Positions 1 to 13,990 are shown, counted from the first letter of the stretch. The stretch is DNA of 64,000 nt from Psettodes erumei (GCA_016785225.1 JAFBJZ010000422.1:2100001-2164000); one strand, 5' to 3'. The notes: generated by a model not told the origin, from the sequence alone. A program made the numbers and translations.

Positions 1-3000
1 ACACCGCGAGCCTGCTCACTGGCGACTTGAAGTACACTTTCAGCTACAGCACGGAGAACGACATCACGGCTGTAACGGACAGCAGCGGCAACACCCTGAG
101 AATCCGCAGGGATCCCAATCGCATGCCGGTACGTATCGTCGCCCCGGACAACCAGGTGATATGGCTGACCATGGGCACCAATGGCAGACTGAAGACTCTG
201 ACAGCACAGGGCCAGGAGCTGGTGCTTCTTACCTACCATGGCAACAATGGTCTGCTGGCGACAAAGACATCAGAGATTGGCTGGACAACATTTTATGAGT
301 AAGTGTAATGGAGACTGGCCTGTTCATTCTGTGGAAATCATTATCATTTGGAAAAGTCAGTCTGGTTTAATGCTGCAATACATATAGGCCTGCTACATGT
401 GGAGCCTGTGCACGACACAAATTAAACATTCTTCCTACCTCCTGCATAGTAATACCAGTTATGTAAACAATAGATAATGTTCTGTTGTTGTGTTTAGGAA
501 TAAAAAAAAGTAGTAGTGCCTGCTTCTCAGAGATGAGGAGGCAGTATGTACAGCTTTGCAGTCAATGAATTCATTAAGCAAACTTTTGTTTGAGGTTGTT
601 ACCTGCTACAAAACTGAGTTTGATATTTATAGTCTTTTTTAATTCTAAACTAAAACCTCAAGCCATGAGGCACAGAGACAAAAATGTTGTGCGTGTACTT
701 GCAGCTGCGTAACTGTTCTGTAGTCTCACAGCTCTGTACAGGTTTCCTCTATAATTAGTCACTGGACTCACGTGCAAACTGCTTTAGGATACACGTTTTA
801 TTGGAAAATATTTTAACATTTGCCTTAGACCTGTAGAATAGGCCATTTAAGACTTTACTAACTACTAAAATACTTTTTCTTATTATTTTTTTAATAGTAC
901 TAAACCATGTTTATGGTTTTCAGTAATGTAGAAGGCAGAAGAGCAGCATTATTACTCATTTTGGTATATTGTGTTGATATTCGTACATTTTTTGAAAATT
1001 ACGTTGAGCAACTACGTTTACGTTGTGCGTGTGCGTCATTTCATTATAATAAACCATGTCATGTCACATTATTCTAAGAATGACATCATAAATATTCTAA
1101 ATAATTGATTGATTTTAACTGATTCATCACCAGAATGTTTTGTTTTTGTCCTTGTATTTAATACTGATAGATGTGGAGATGTGTCATTCTCCTGTAACAA
1201 ATATTTCAATCGTGCTCTGGGTTGAAACCGATACTCGCTCGCTCCGAAGAAAGTAAATGTGACATTTTAATTACAATAAAGTTAATGGGCTCACAAAACA
1301 AGAATAGAAGAGCTGATAATTGAATGCGCTGTGGCACGAAGAGCCCTCGTACACATCATACACGCAGCGCTTTAGTCATTCCACGCTGTCTTTGTCACAC
1401 AGCTATGACAGTGAAGGACGGCTCATGAATGTGACGTTTCCCACCGGTATGGTGAACAACCTGTACACCGACATGTACAGCGCTCTGACGGTGGACATCG
1501 AGAGCTCCATGACGGAGGAGGAGATCAGCATCACCACGAATACCTCGACCATTCGTGCCTTCTACACTCTGGCTCAGGGTAAGGCCACGGCACTCATCTT
1601 CCGGACTCGGGCAGCCACTTTGCGCGCAGTTATTTGTCACTGTTTCAGGGGTCACTGGGGCAATGTTGAGTGAGCTTAAGTCATGTATCATTACAGCTCA
1701 CAGGGTGTGACAGCCGACGGTGTAAATGATTTCTCTCTCAGTGTGTGGGTTCGGGTGTCAGGGAGACATATCAACCTTGTGTCTAAATGGTTTCTACTCT
1801 CGGCCAGAGCCAGATGGCCCAGTTATTTCAGCACATCAATCATGCTCGTTCCTTTGATCTGAAAATTGTCTACTTTTAAACAGCACAACCAATAATTACC
1901 TCAGCAAACTACCAATAACATTTATTTGAGTATGTAATTACCTATTCCTCTGTTCTAAGCAGCACCTTTTGTTTGCAATTAACAGACCAATGTAGAAGCA
2001 GCTATCAGGTTGGCTTTGACAACTCTTTGAGGATCACCTATGCCAACGGGATGGACACCCACTACCAGACAGAGCCCCACATCCTGGCAGGCGCTGCCAA
2101 CCCGACCGTTGCCAGACGCAACATGAGCTTGCCAGGGGAGAGTGGGCAAAACTTGGTGGAGTGGCGCTTCCGCAAAGAACAAGCCAGAGGGAAAGTTATC
2201 GTGTTTGGGCGCAAGCTCAGGGTAAGTTTTGATTTTTGTTTCTTCCTTTTTCCTTGATGCAAATGCAAATGATCATTGACACATATACGTACAAAAGTGG
2301 ATATTTTTCTGTGTCCTTGCTTAGCTCAGTAAATCATTGCACATTGCAGTGACAGTATTTGGGTTTGGGACTACTTAACCAAACCAGCCAAGGCTGATAA
2401 TCAGTCAAAGTGACCAACAAATGGCAGATATTATTTTATTTCTGTGGCTGTGTCACTGTCCTTATTATAACCTTGCAAAAATACTTCTGCAATTTCTTGC
2501 CAGTGAAATTTATGAGTGACATCAACATTAGTTCTGTATATTCAGGGTTATCAATATTCTGTTCTTTACTGCGCAACAGTCCACCTCTCGCTGTTTCTCC
2601 TTCTTCGAAACTCGACACTCAGATTTATGACATACAGGACTTCATGAACTTAACTTGGGTGGATACTTTGCCTCGCAGTAATTTTCAACTCCACTAAATT
2701 CAGGAGGTTGTGATTTATGTGTACCTGAACAATTGCCAGAGTGTCTCTCAGTTTAATAAGCCTCGTGAAGGGGGCGTTAATCTCTGTGACAACTCTAGTG
2801 AAAACCTCTTTGAATACAGTTAAAAGAGCCCGCCAGATAAAGAACGGCGATATCAAAACCAAGAACATCTTGATATTGTGCTATTGTGTAGTCTATGTTT
2901 TTAGATTGTGTTGATTATTTTTGTTGATGAACAGCAAAATGCTATTGTTGTATGAGTAGTTGTAGTTATATTGTTACTTCTTTGTCTTACACCTTGTTAA

Positions 3001-6000
3001 ATCAAACCCTTCTCACAGGTGAACGGACGGAACATTCTTTCTGTCGATTATGATCGCACCCTGAAGACGGAGAAGATCTACGATGACCACAGGAAGTTCC
3101 TCTTAAAGATTATATATGACACGGCAGGCCACCCGGTGCTTTGGGTGCCCAGCAGTAAACTCCTGCCTGTCAATGTGAGCCGCACAAGCAGTGGGCAAAT
3201 CAGCGCCCTGCAGAGAGGCCCCACCTTCGAGAGACTGGAGTATGACAGCCAGGGCCGCCTGGTTTCCAGGGTGTTTGCTGATGGGAAGATATGGAGTTAC
3301 ACCTACCTAGAGCAGGTGAGGAAATAAAATGACCACAGGAGGCAATATATCAGATATATAGTACTGCAGGGGAGTCATTATCGCTACAGGGTGGATCAAG
3401 ACCCTGACAAGTAGCAGAGGTCACCCTGAAGAAATTTATTTTGCAATAATCACCAGCTCCATGTGCACAGTTTTGCTTATTACAGAGGTACTTAACAAAT
3501 ACAGTAATCATTTGACACTAACGACAGATTTATGAGCAACATTCACAAGCTTTAGATATGGAAATTTCAGTTTACTTTGTAAGGCAGGGGACAAACCTGA
3601 AAATGAGGTGAAGCTAACAAGACTGGACACATAACCACCACTGACATATTTTCCAGCAGTAGTACCTAGAGAGAAGCATGTATTGAATGGCCAAGTTACC
3701 ACAGAAACAACACACTGGGCATAGGATATAAATTCAGTAGCATTGTTGCAGAACCACCAGATCCAATTCTGGAGTGTTCCTGTAGCGAAGCAATAAGGGA
3801 TGAATCCAGTTGCTGCACATCATTCCACTGGAAGATAATTTGAAATATTCACGACTGTGATTGAGACCGCTGTGTTCAAGCAGTATAACTAATTACAAAA
3901 ACTAATGAACAAATTGTAAACTAGTGGCATGTGCTGTGAATTAGAGAGCAGCTATTATTTTATAATTGACTTTATCAGAGTTAAATGCAGCATTTAGTGC
4001 CGATGAAGTTAACTCACCTTCAGCTCTCTGCACAGTTACACTCCTTACGACCCTCAGCCCTTTACATTTTAGCAATTACCTTTGTTTCCTTCCCCATTTC
4101 GCATGGATTGATATACAAATTACAGATTTAAACTCTTTTTGATTAACGTCCATTTCTGTTTGGTACAGGAACACATAGGAATTTATGATGGATAGAAGGA
4201 TTAATCCTTTTTTTTAGAAATGAGTGTAGTTGTATTTGTTGCACATTGTGTTGTCTTGTGTGTAGCTTTATTGTACAGATTGTAGGATTTCTTCACTTAA
4301 AAAAGTAAGGCTAAATTACATAGCTACAATGCATCATGGTTTTAACAGTATATTTTGGCATGTGTATACAACACAAAAATAATGTATGTAGGAGTCGACT
4401 TAATTGCAAAATAACATTGTTACCGGAAATTCTATAAAAGGCATGCAGAGATTTCTCAGCCTCTCCTGGTTGCATCCTTTCATTGCATGGAGAGGCCAGG
4501 TCAACACTGTGACATAAGGAACACAGGGAGCCCGGGGAGCACAGGGAACCTCCAAGTAGTAACGGATGACTGGGCATGACATTTCAGCAGAAAAGTTCCC
4601 TATAGTTAGCTGACCCTACAGTAGACAGGCCACACTTAAAAGTTGGACACATTTCTAAGAATAAACACAGCACTGGAATGTGTACTAAATGTCCTATCAA
4701 TATGTAATTACTTCTGTTAGGGAGGTTATGTTTTTTGGTTGCAGAAGTTTGTTAAAAAAAATTGGGTGTCAACATTTGTAATATTCATTTTAAAAAGTCA
4801 GATTTACTGCTTTACAGGAGTATATGCTTCAAGAAATGATACTGTTTAATTATCAATGAGAAATGTACATGTTAACTCAAAATTTGGGATAAAGTTAAGA
4901 TTTTGGTGAAATATTCAGCCTCGGGGGGGAAGTCTGAGCTCTCAGACCGATTTCTATTTTTCATTGTATTTGTTATATAGCTGTATATTCCACATGAACA
5001 GATTAAATAATGGGCAGCACAGTTGGTAGCTGCTGTCTCACAGCCTTGTACATTTTCACACACCCCGTTTCTCCTTTTGTCAGACAGGAAATTTCTACTC
5101 ATTCTGCTTGCACTCGCCCAGCCTGGCATTACATATATTATGCATCAATATTATGCAACTCAAGGAAACACTCGCTTTTTTGCTCTTTCCCCCCCAGTCC
5201 ATGGTGCTTCTGCTCCACAGCCAGCGTCAGTACATCTTTGATTTCGACTCTCTGGATCGGCTCTCCGCTGTCACCATGCCGAGCGTTGCCCGCTACACAA
5301 TGCAGACCATCCGTTCAGTGGGTTACTACAGGAATCTGTACCACCCCCCAGAGAGCAACGCCTCAGTGGCTGTGGACTACAGCGAGGACGGCCTCCTGCT
5401 GAGGGTGGCTCACCTGGGCACAGGGCGCAGGGTGCTGTACAGGTATCGCAGGCAGAATAAACTGTCCGAGATCCTGTACGACAGCACACGGGTCAGCTTC
5501 ACCTACGACGAGATGGCGGGTGTGCTCAAGACCGTCAACCTGCAGAATGAAGGTTTCATCTGCTCCATTCGATATCGCCAAGTGGGCCCCCTGGTGGACC
5601 GGCAGATTTTCCGCTTCAGTGAGGACGGCATGGTCAACGCACGCTTCGACTACACATATGACAGCAGTCTGCGTGTCACCAGCGTGCAGGGCGTCATCAA
5701 CGAAACACCGCTGCCCATCGATCTGTACCAGTTTGACGACATCTCGGGAAAGGTGGAGCAGTTTGGAAAGTTTGGGGTGATCTACTATGATATCAACCAG
5801 ATCATCTCCACTGCAGTCATGACCTACACAAAGCACTTCGATGCACATGGACGCATCAAGGAGATCCAGTACGAGATCTTTCGTTCGCTCATGTACTGGA
5901 TCACCTTCCAGTACGACGATGTGGGCCGGGTCACCAAGCGAGAGCTCAAGATCGGTCCCTTTGCCAACACCACCAAGTACGGCTATGAGTATGACGTGGA

Positions 6001-8400
6001 TGGCCAGCTTCAGACCGTGTACTTGAATGACAAAGTGATGTGGCGCTACACGTACGACCTGAATGGAAATCTGCACCTGCTGAATGCAGGAAACAGCGCC
6101 AGACTTCTTCCTCTGCGCTATGACTTGCGAGACCGTATCACCCGCCTCGGAGATATCCAGTACAGAATGGATGAGGATGGCTTCCTCCGTCAGAGGGGAG
6201 CAGAAATCTTTGAGTACAACTCCAAAGGACTCCTGGTGCGGGTCTACAGCAAGAGCGGAGGCTGGACCATTCAGTATCGCTACGATGGACTCGGACGCAG
6301 AGTGTCCACCAAGACCAGCTTGGGCCAACACCTGCAATACTTCTACGCAGACCTGAGCTACCCGGCCAGGATTACACATGTATACAACCACTCCAGTTCA
6401 GAGATCACCTCGCTCTACTACGATCTCCAAGGCCACCTGTTTGCAATGGAGATCAGCAGCGGGGAGGAGTTCTACATTGCTTGTGACAACACTGGCACGC
6501 CTCTGGCCGTCTTCACCAGCAACGGACTCCTGGTCAAACAGCTCCAGTACACGGCATATGGCGAGGTCTACTTTGACTCTAACCCTGACTTCCAGCTTGT
6601 GCTCGGGTTTCATGGAGGACTGTACGACCCCCTGACCAAACTGCTGCACTTTGGAGAGCAGGATTATGATATCATGTCTGGAAGGTGGACTGTTCCAGAT
6701 GTCTCCACTTGGAAGCGAGTCAGCAAAGAGCCTGCTCCTTTTAATTTATACATGTTCAGAAATAACAACCCCATCAGCAAAGTCCATGAAGTGAGAGAAT
6801 ATGTTGCAGGTAAGAAATACTGCAGTTGTTGTACCACTGATAATATTTGTAGATTTATAATTTATTACTTTGACTTACATATTTATGTGTTGAATTTAAT
6901 TTTTGTAATAGTTAGTGGGACTGAAAGTGTCAAACATTTAAGTGAAAAGTTTTAAAACTGTAATAACCATCCACGATGTAACTGGAACCTTTCTGCCTTT
7001 AATTTCTTCATCTTGCTCAGATGTGAACAGCTGGCTTGTGACCTTTGGCTTTCACCTTCACAACACCATTCCTGGGATTCCAGTCCCCAAATTCGATTTA
7101 AGCATGCCATCCTACGAGCTGAGGAAGAGTCAGCTCTGGGATGATCTGCCGGTGGGTAAAATTTTTATTTCTTATGCATGTTGAACACAAAATAAACAAA
7201 ACAACAGATGAAGTAAAATGAAACTGTTTTTCTTTTTGTGTATGTATTATGAAGTTGCAATTTCTTAATTGGATTGCTATTTCATAGAACCTCAGTTTTA
7301 ATTGGGCCACATTTGCATATTAATACGCTTAATAAGAAAAGTGAACTTTCCTCTGCTTTGTTGAACACACTTTAACACTGTCTAACTTTATAAATAATGT
7401 TAAAACAATCTTTTGAAGCTATTTATGCTGGGCTTCTTTGGTCTAATGCCTTACCGCAAAAAGTGTGGCTGTAAAATTGTCATGGGGGATTTATCTACTT
7501 TTGGCCTGCGAACACAGCTTGAAAACACCATTATCTTAGACGGGGATGAAAAACTCCCTGAAACAGAGCAGTAGCTGGTTCTAAATGCCCGGAGAGTCAG
7601 GTTCTGCCATGTTCAGGCGTTAACGTTTCACTGCACTTTTGCTACAGTCCATCTCTGGGGTCCAGCAAGAAGTAACCAGACAAGCGCACTCTCTCTTGTC
7701 ATTCGAGCGGCTGCCAGAGGTCCATCTCAGTCGAGGTCGTAGAGGTGAAAAGTCCTGGCTGTGGTTCTCAGCGGCGATGTCTCCCATCGGAAGAGCCGTC
7801 ATGTTCGCCATCTACAAGGGCAGCATCCACACTCACTCGCTCAACGTGGCCAGTGAGGACTGTATCAAGGTGGCGACGATCCTCAACAACGCGTTCTACC
7901 TGGAAGATCTCCACTTCACTATAGAGGGACGGGACACGCACTACTTCGTCAAGCCGGGCCTTCCGGACGCCGACCTCGCTGCGTTGCACCTCACTAGTGG
8001 ACACAAGACTCTTGAGAACGGTGTCAATGTGACGGTCTCCCAGTCCACCACGGTCATGGACAGTCGGACGCGCCGTTTTGCAGATGTTGAGATTCGTGCC
8101 GGCGCTCTCGCTCTTCACATCCGCTACGGCTCTACGGTGGACGAGGAGAAAGCACGGGTCGTTGAGCTCGCTCGTCAGCGTGCCCTTGCGGGCGCGTGGG
8201 CAAGAGAACAGCAACGAGTGCGTGATGGTGAGGAGGGGGTCCGCCCCTGGACAGAGGGGGAGAAAAGGCAGCTCTTGAGCAGTGGAAAAGTCCTGGGATA
8301 TGATGGGTACTATGTGCTCTCTATTGAGCAGTACCCAGAATTAGCAGACAGCTCTAATAACATCCACTTTCTTCGGCAAAGTGAAATCGGGAAAAGGTAA
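1..8400 (+). CDS. tenm3: Teneurin-3, C-terminal half (7 exons, 5' part outside window)
   Basis: Type II single-pass synaptic adhesion protein; its large extracellular part binds latrophilins and other teneurins. Exons: <1-298, 1403-1578, 1986-2221, 3019-3315, 5198-6809, 7021-7151, 7648-8400. All have GT/AG borders and phases that close, giving about 1,166 residues here; the first codon read is at base 3. The translation shows YD repeats of the spiral shell (YDSEGR, YDSQGR, YDDVGR, YDVDGQ, YDLNGN, YDGLGR). The Rhs-type core follows (GFHGGLYDPLTKLLHFGEQDYD at 6607-6672, FNLYMFRNNNP near 6740). The last two exons hold the C-terminal domain that the family shares with bacterial polymorphic-toxin tips, ending in TCAP. 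The C-terminus (QLLSSGK...RQSEIGKR) matches teneurin-3 better than teneurins 1, 2 or 4, as I remember them. The 1.6 kb exon 5198-6809 is the usual giant teneurin exon. The N-terminal cytoplasmic, transmembrane and EGF exons lie upstream of the window. Confidence 0.95.
299..1402 (+). other. tenm3 intron, nothing recognised
   Basis: AT-rich intron between a GTAAGT donor at 299 and the acceptor TTTGTCACACAG ending at 1402. Short open frames running into it from the next exon are chance readings. No repeat or RNA gene recognised. Confidence 0.7.
3316..5197 (+). other. tenm3 intron, nothing recognised
   Basis: A 1.9 kb intron from a GTGAGG donor to a C-rich acceptor (TTTCCCCCCCAG). An open frame runs through the acceptor into the giant exon from 5108, but family homology starts only at 5198 (SMVLLLHSQ). 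No repeat family recognised. Confidence 0.65.
8269..8397 (+). other. Teneurin C-terminal associated peptide (TCAP-3) region
   Basis: The last 43 codons of tenm3 read as a peptide-hormone cassette. A basic cleavage site (EKR, ending at 8268) is followed by a 40-residue peptide from QLLSSGK to RQSEI. A glycine amide donor and dibasic KR (8389-8397) come directly before the stop at 8398. Known TCAPs are 40- or 41-residue amidated peptides distantly resembling the CRF family. Length and processing sites fit exactly. Actual cleavage in this species is inferred. Confidence 0.8.
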
Positions 8401-9275
8401 CAATACGAGGTGTATTTTTCTGCCAAAGAGACTTGGTCTTGGGAGAGACATACTAGCCGACAAATTGAAAAGCAACCACATCAAAGGTTGCCGATATGTA
8501 CCCTGAGTGTCCGTGTGATTTTATAATTAAAAAAGAAAAAAGAGAAGAAAAAAATCTCAGCGGTCAGAAGCAATGCTGTGCATTGTGACCGAGGGACTAC
8601 AGAGTAAATGTATGTGTACTACACCAAGCCTTAACATGGCAATTACAGGTCAGTTCCTCTGTAGCACAAGCCTTTTGGACTCTGGACTCTTGAGCAGAGG
8701 ACTAGTGGTGTCTTTGGGGAAAACAGTGAGCTAGTTTAGGTGTCCTTGTTTTGTTTGTTTTTGTTTTTATCAAGAAAAGTCCGGCTCAACAGAAGGTATT
8801 CCAAGAGCAAAGGAAATGTTTACATTATGCATATCTGCACTTCTTCAGAAGTACAGGGCTCATGAGTTCAGACGTCTAGAAGAAGCAGTGTCCTTGAGCA
8901 AATATTTGTAGTTGTTTTGGGGTTTTTTTTAAATCTTCTGTCATTAGAGATATTCTCACCAAACAGCCACTATGTATACCAGATTTAGCACTGTAAAGAT
9001 CAAAATGTCTTATTCTCTCGGAGATGCTTTTAAACAGAAAAAAGAGACAGTTCCCATGTTTAAATACCCAATATTCATTGTGGGGAAAAAAGGACAGCAA
9101 AGGTATGAAGAACTCCGTCAGGGGGGGAAAAAGGCACAGCTGTGTCTTGGATAGCACAGGGACACCATGTTTTGTAAATTATGCAAGAGTTTTATGGTGT
9201 TTTTTTAAGAAACTGAATAAATGTCTGTACTGGTCATATTAACAGTAATTTATGTTGTGTTTATACATGAATAAA
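8401..9275 (+). other. tenm3 3' untranslated region with polyadenylation signals
   Basis: AT-rich non-coding sequence follows the tenm3 stop. AATAAA hexamers at 9216-9221 and 9270-9275 are the likely poly(A) signals. I see no conserved coding frame. Confidence 0.6.
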
Positions 9276-9974
9276 GTCCAGTGGATTTAGCTTTTTTTCT
9301 TTGCTTTTTAAACATGCATTTCTTTTTTCTTTTTTTGAAGTCGCGTTCCTCCTCGTATGGCTAATGTGGGGCTTCTTCACAATGCTCTGTTTAAGTGATT
9401 AACAGAAACCTGTGCATGTAGTGACAAGTATTTACAAGTGGTGATGTATCTATAACATGCAGTCAACTATTATTTCCACTAAATTTAATGTTTATTGGGC
9501 ATAATGCCTTTTGACCTGGCTTCCTGTCCAATGAATATTTCATCAACACAAATATTTCATGAACCCATCTCACATAAACAAGGTTACAGTGGATCCAAAT
9601 ATAGATCACGTCCATGTTCTCGCTAGGTATAATTCTTTTGAATGTTAAATGCACTCATGGATTAAAATGATGTTGGGGTTCTTTTCGGTGTGTTGTTTTT
9701 TTAAGAATGGACAGTGTCTTTTCCTTTTTTCATCTCATATCATCAGCTGCTCTGTGACAAAATGTGGTATCAGGTGGTGGGTTACTCAGACGCTACTTTG
9801 GATATAACGCTAAAGAAAGTCTTGCGAAGTATTTATTTATTAATGTCCTCAGTTTTTTAAAAATCTATAAAATTCACAATTATATTGATGAAATTATTGC
9901 TTAAGATTTTAAGTATAACTCGCCTGAAAACTATTGCCAAAAGAGCATATTCTACACAGCATTGCACTCAGACA

Positions 9975-10797
9975 AGATTCAGCCACAACATTAAACCACT
10001 GACAGGTGAAGTGAATGACATTGATTATCCAATTAAAATGGCACCTGTCAAGGGGAGGGACATATCAAGCAGCAGGTGAACAGTCACTTTTTTAAGTCCA
10101 CATCTTTGGAAGCAGGAAAAAAGGGAAAGTGAAAGGGTCCGAGACACCTAACCCCCCAGCAGGTCTTTTGGTCTGTTCCTGTTCATCAGTGGTTAGTACC
10201 GACAAAAAAGTGGTCCATGGAAGGTCAACTGGTGACTGGGACAAGGGCGACCAAGGCTTTTGATGAACATGGAGAGAGAATGGCTGACCTGTGTGGTCCA
10301 GTCCCACAGAAGAGCTACTAGAACACAAACTGCTGAAAACTTTCAGCTGTCAAAACCTACAGTGCCAAGCTGACCCCTGTCCACCACCGTCAGCACCTGG
10401 GCAGGTGAGAGTCAAAACTAGACTATGGAACAATAAGAGAAGGTGTCTGCATTTGATAACCATGTTTGCTTCTACATCATGTGGACAGCCAGTTGTGATT
10501 GCATCATTTACCCGGGGAGGCAATGGCACCGGGTTGCACTATGGGAAGAAGGAAGGACAACATGAGGCAACGTGATGCTCTGGACAATGTTCCACTGGGA
10601 AACCTTGGGTCCTGGATTCATGTGGATGTTCTTATGGCAGGTACACCCACATAAACATAGTTACAGACCAAGTACATCCCTTCATGGCAGCAGTGTTCTC
10701 TGATGGCAGGATAATGTGTCCTGTTACACTGTAAAGATTGAGAATGAGAATGGTTTGAGAAACATGACAAAGAATTCAAAGTGTTGACTTGACAATG
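9975..10797 (+). mobile_element. Degenerate, 3'-truncated Tc1/mariner-like transposon
   Basis: Sequence from about 9975 resembles the left part of a Tc1-like element abundant in fish, followed by remnants of its transposase gene. Recognisable stretches are the helix-turn-helix portion near 10110-10320 and the DNA around 10430-10560 (TTTACCCGGGGAGG, CACTATGGGAAGAAGG). The block at 10566-10797 matches the region coding for the catalytic-core surroundings (GGGAAACCTTGGGTCC, GAACATGACAAAGA, GTGTTGACTT). Frames are broken by many stops and indels. The homology stops abruptly just before the conserved WPPNSPDLNP segment, and I see no right inverted repeat. It is a dead copy. Confidence 0.75.
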
Positions 10798-13700
10798 GAA
10801 GGCATCATTCTGAAAACAACCCTGTCCATATGAAAGCAATTTCTTTTTCATGGATAAACTTAAAACAGCATTTGTAACCAGTTGGGAGTAAAGTATTCTT
10901 TGCTTTTATGCTGCTGTTTTTGACCTCCTCTCTGCTGCCACAGCATCCCACCAATTCTTTCTTTTTTCACTTATTTCAGAAATTTTACAAATGTTTTATG
11001 AAACATTGCTCCACAAAGATACATCTCTTTGAATGTTGCTAAGCTTTAAAATCTGAAAAGCATGCCTTCAAAGTTCTCCCTCAGGGTATACCACACCCCT
11101 TCCCCACCAACCTATAATGAAACATCGCATTAAAGTTCCCATGTGAGCCTTTGCCTTTTGCTCCTTCACACAGAAATTACAATGAACTTATGCAAACCCC
11201 CCCCATTTGTTTCACTATATAGCCACTCAAAGAGTTTCTTTCCAAACTAAACCTCTGCTAAAAAAAATCTTCAAATACAAACTCAGCGTTCAAATCATTC
11301 TCCTCAAAGTCCTTCGATGCTCTCTAGTGGCACAGAGTGCATAGTTCAGATAGTCCAGTCAACTGTATATCTGTATATATCATGTTGCAACACACTCATT
11401 ACAGCAGCCATCACTGTACTTTCACAGACACCAGAAAAATAATGTTGCTTTGTGCTCCAGCTTCAGATAATTCAAGTTACAGTGAAAAGAGAGCCAGAGG
11501 TTCAGGAGATAACAGCAAAAAACACTTTTAGATACTCTGTTAATTTAAAAACACATCAAATGTAATGGATAGATGAAAATGATCTGCAGTACTGCTGCAG
11601 TATCACACTGTGACCACAATAGCCACTGCCAAAGCAAACAGTGCGGCCCATCACGACGCAGTGCAACTAAACCCACTTCAGAGGCTTATAAAAGAGATGC
11701 CACCACTTTGCAACAACATCAAAGACCACGCAATAGCCACATGGAAAAAAGAAATGTGTTTCATAATTCAAGTGGAGCTTCCGTTTATGACGTAACACAG
11801 ACGTAGCCACAAGGAATCACACGCAAAACGGTTTTGCAATTATTAATGTGACATTACCAATGCATGATCAAGTGCATGAAGCAACAGATGAAGTCATTAT
11901 GAATACTTGAAATAGTCAACATATTGAGCTCTCAAATGAGCCTCAAGTAAATACAATAAGTGTGAAGATGATTGCTTCTCCAAGAGCATCCTACATTGTA
12001 AAGTCACATATCACATGCTAAACGTTTCGACTAACTTTGTGCATATTATTTTGTAAAGCACATCTCTGCATTGTGTGTCCTTCCACGACTTTTACCAGCC
12101 CTACTTTTTTCCAGCCAGTGTTTTTTACCAACCAGCCAGTGTTATGAGATTTTCACAAGCACATGGTGATGGTGTTCATTATTGCTTTTTTTCCTCACCT
12201 CTTGCAGAAAACCTGCGGACTCTCTTCACACACAAAAAACCCCCAGTAGGATCTGTACATAAATAAAAAGAGACAAAAAGATAGGGCTTTTATCAGAGGA
12301 TAACAGATCCATTGTAGCAGATTGTAACAGAAAAATCTTTATATTTCATAGAATTTCCAGAACTACCTTTACTGCATTTGACTGCATTTGAACTGAATAG
12401 GTTTGCATTTAATGAATACATGAAAAGAAACAATGAAAAGGTTTCATTGGACTACAATTAATCAAGCTGCACTCACAACCTGATTGTATTAGAAAATTCT
12501 GCCTACTATTCAAACACAGGTATATCTGGAGGGGCAAATAGCATTTTCTTTCCCTCTGTTCACGGAATAATTATTTCATCTCATTATAAAAACCTTCCCT
12601 TATGGACACAGGGTTACAGTCTTTGTGATCTGGACATGACCTAAACTGTAATTACGTGATCATGCTTTTACCACAAATACATTCAGTTGGTTTCTCTGTT
12701 GTGTCTTTTAGCACTTAGCCTAAGTAATAAATGCACAGATTTCCATTAGTGAATCTCTTTAAATGGTCACAGAAGGTCGAAAATAAAAACAAATGGAGGG
12801 ATGAAGACATGGGTAGGCAGGACTGACGCATGACAAACACACCTACAACTGGAAACTATAACTGTAGGGTTCAAGGACGAAAAGAGCAAAATAGTTTAAC
12901 TTTCACTGGAGGCTTCACATGGCAGAGAGGCAAAAACAGGCCACATCCCTGCTTTCTCTTAAAGCGCACATCACCTTAAAGTTGTGTAACGACACGTGCA
13001 TCCTATCAGCGAGATGGACAGGTCTGTTAATGCTTAGAAGATTTACACCGATGGGCTCATCTCATCTCCATCATCCAATCCAGTGTTCCCCCCTTCTCTC
13101 TCCATCAGAATCACATTCATCCTGGCTAAATGGGAACAAGAACAAAGCATTTTCAGTGGATCATATATTGCTAAGCTTGTACCATGTCCCAATTCAGAAA
13201 TAGCTGCTTGTTATCATCCCTCTGATCTTGTGAGGACAGTTGCACAGGCTGTTGGGACTCTTCTTGAGAAGTCTATAAAGAGTGTGGGTGAAAAACAAGG
13301 GAGCTAATAATCTTGGTAAAACTTAGAGAGAGAGGGGACTGGGGATTCTCGGTCTTACTCCAATGAAACTGGGTTGACTGTTTGCCCTGTCATTATTTTC
13401 AACGGATCTTGCCATTTTTTAAATGAAAACAAATAAATATTTGCCATGAAGTGTGTATGACAACGGTTAATAGGCCTAACTTGAAAGACATTCTCAGCTT
13501 TCAACAATTTTTCAAACGGTCACGTTCTCCAGCCCGATCAGTATGTATACATTCATATATACATATTCACGAGACACAACACCAGCATGAGCACACTGTG
13601 CTTTCTTTAAGAACACAAGTAAATATACCCGCTTTCTCAATAACATTGGAACCGCACATTTCCGATAATGTCCCCTGAGGTAAATAAAATATTAACTAAA

Positions 13701-13931
13701 TTGCAAATATTTACAGATGAGTCCAATGACCTTGAGTGGTATCAATGATTCCCAGAGAGCGCAATGATGCCGTTTGGAAGAGCTTAATACAGGAGACTTA
13801 CATTTATGAGTCCGTGTTTATGCTGTGACCGTTCTTTTAGCAGGTCAAACAAAGTCCAAATGGTGGTCCTGGTTCAAGGTAAACATGGGGCAAATAGAGG
13901 CGGGCCGGATGGCCACTAGATCCTCATGAAT

Positions 13932-13990
13932 GATTGGATGAAGTAAGTCTTTAAAAATCTGTATTCTGTTGAAAACAATTTTAGTAAATA
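13932..13990 (+). promoter_or_regulatory. Possible tdo2 proximal promoter elements
   Basis: Upstream of the tdo2 start codon lie an inverted CCAAT box (GATTGG, 13932-13937), an AT-rich TTTAAAAA stretch near 13950 that could serve as a weak TATA-like element, and a forkhead-like GTAAATA (13984-13990). The arrangement would suit a liver gene, but such short motifs are common by chance. Confidence 0.25.

Noticed and set aside
5363..6391. 342-codon open frame on the minus strand
   Set aside because: Exactly antisense to the giant tenm3 exon. Long reverse frames are a by-product of its codon use, and there is no family resemblance.
6810..6955. Continuation of the tenm3 giant-exon frame past 6809
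   Set aside because: A GTAAG donor at 6810 and the next exon at 7021 (DVNSWLVTFGF) restore the conserved teneurin sequence; the read-through residues do not match the family.
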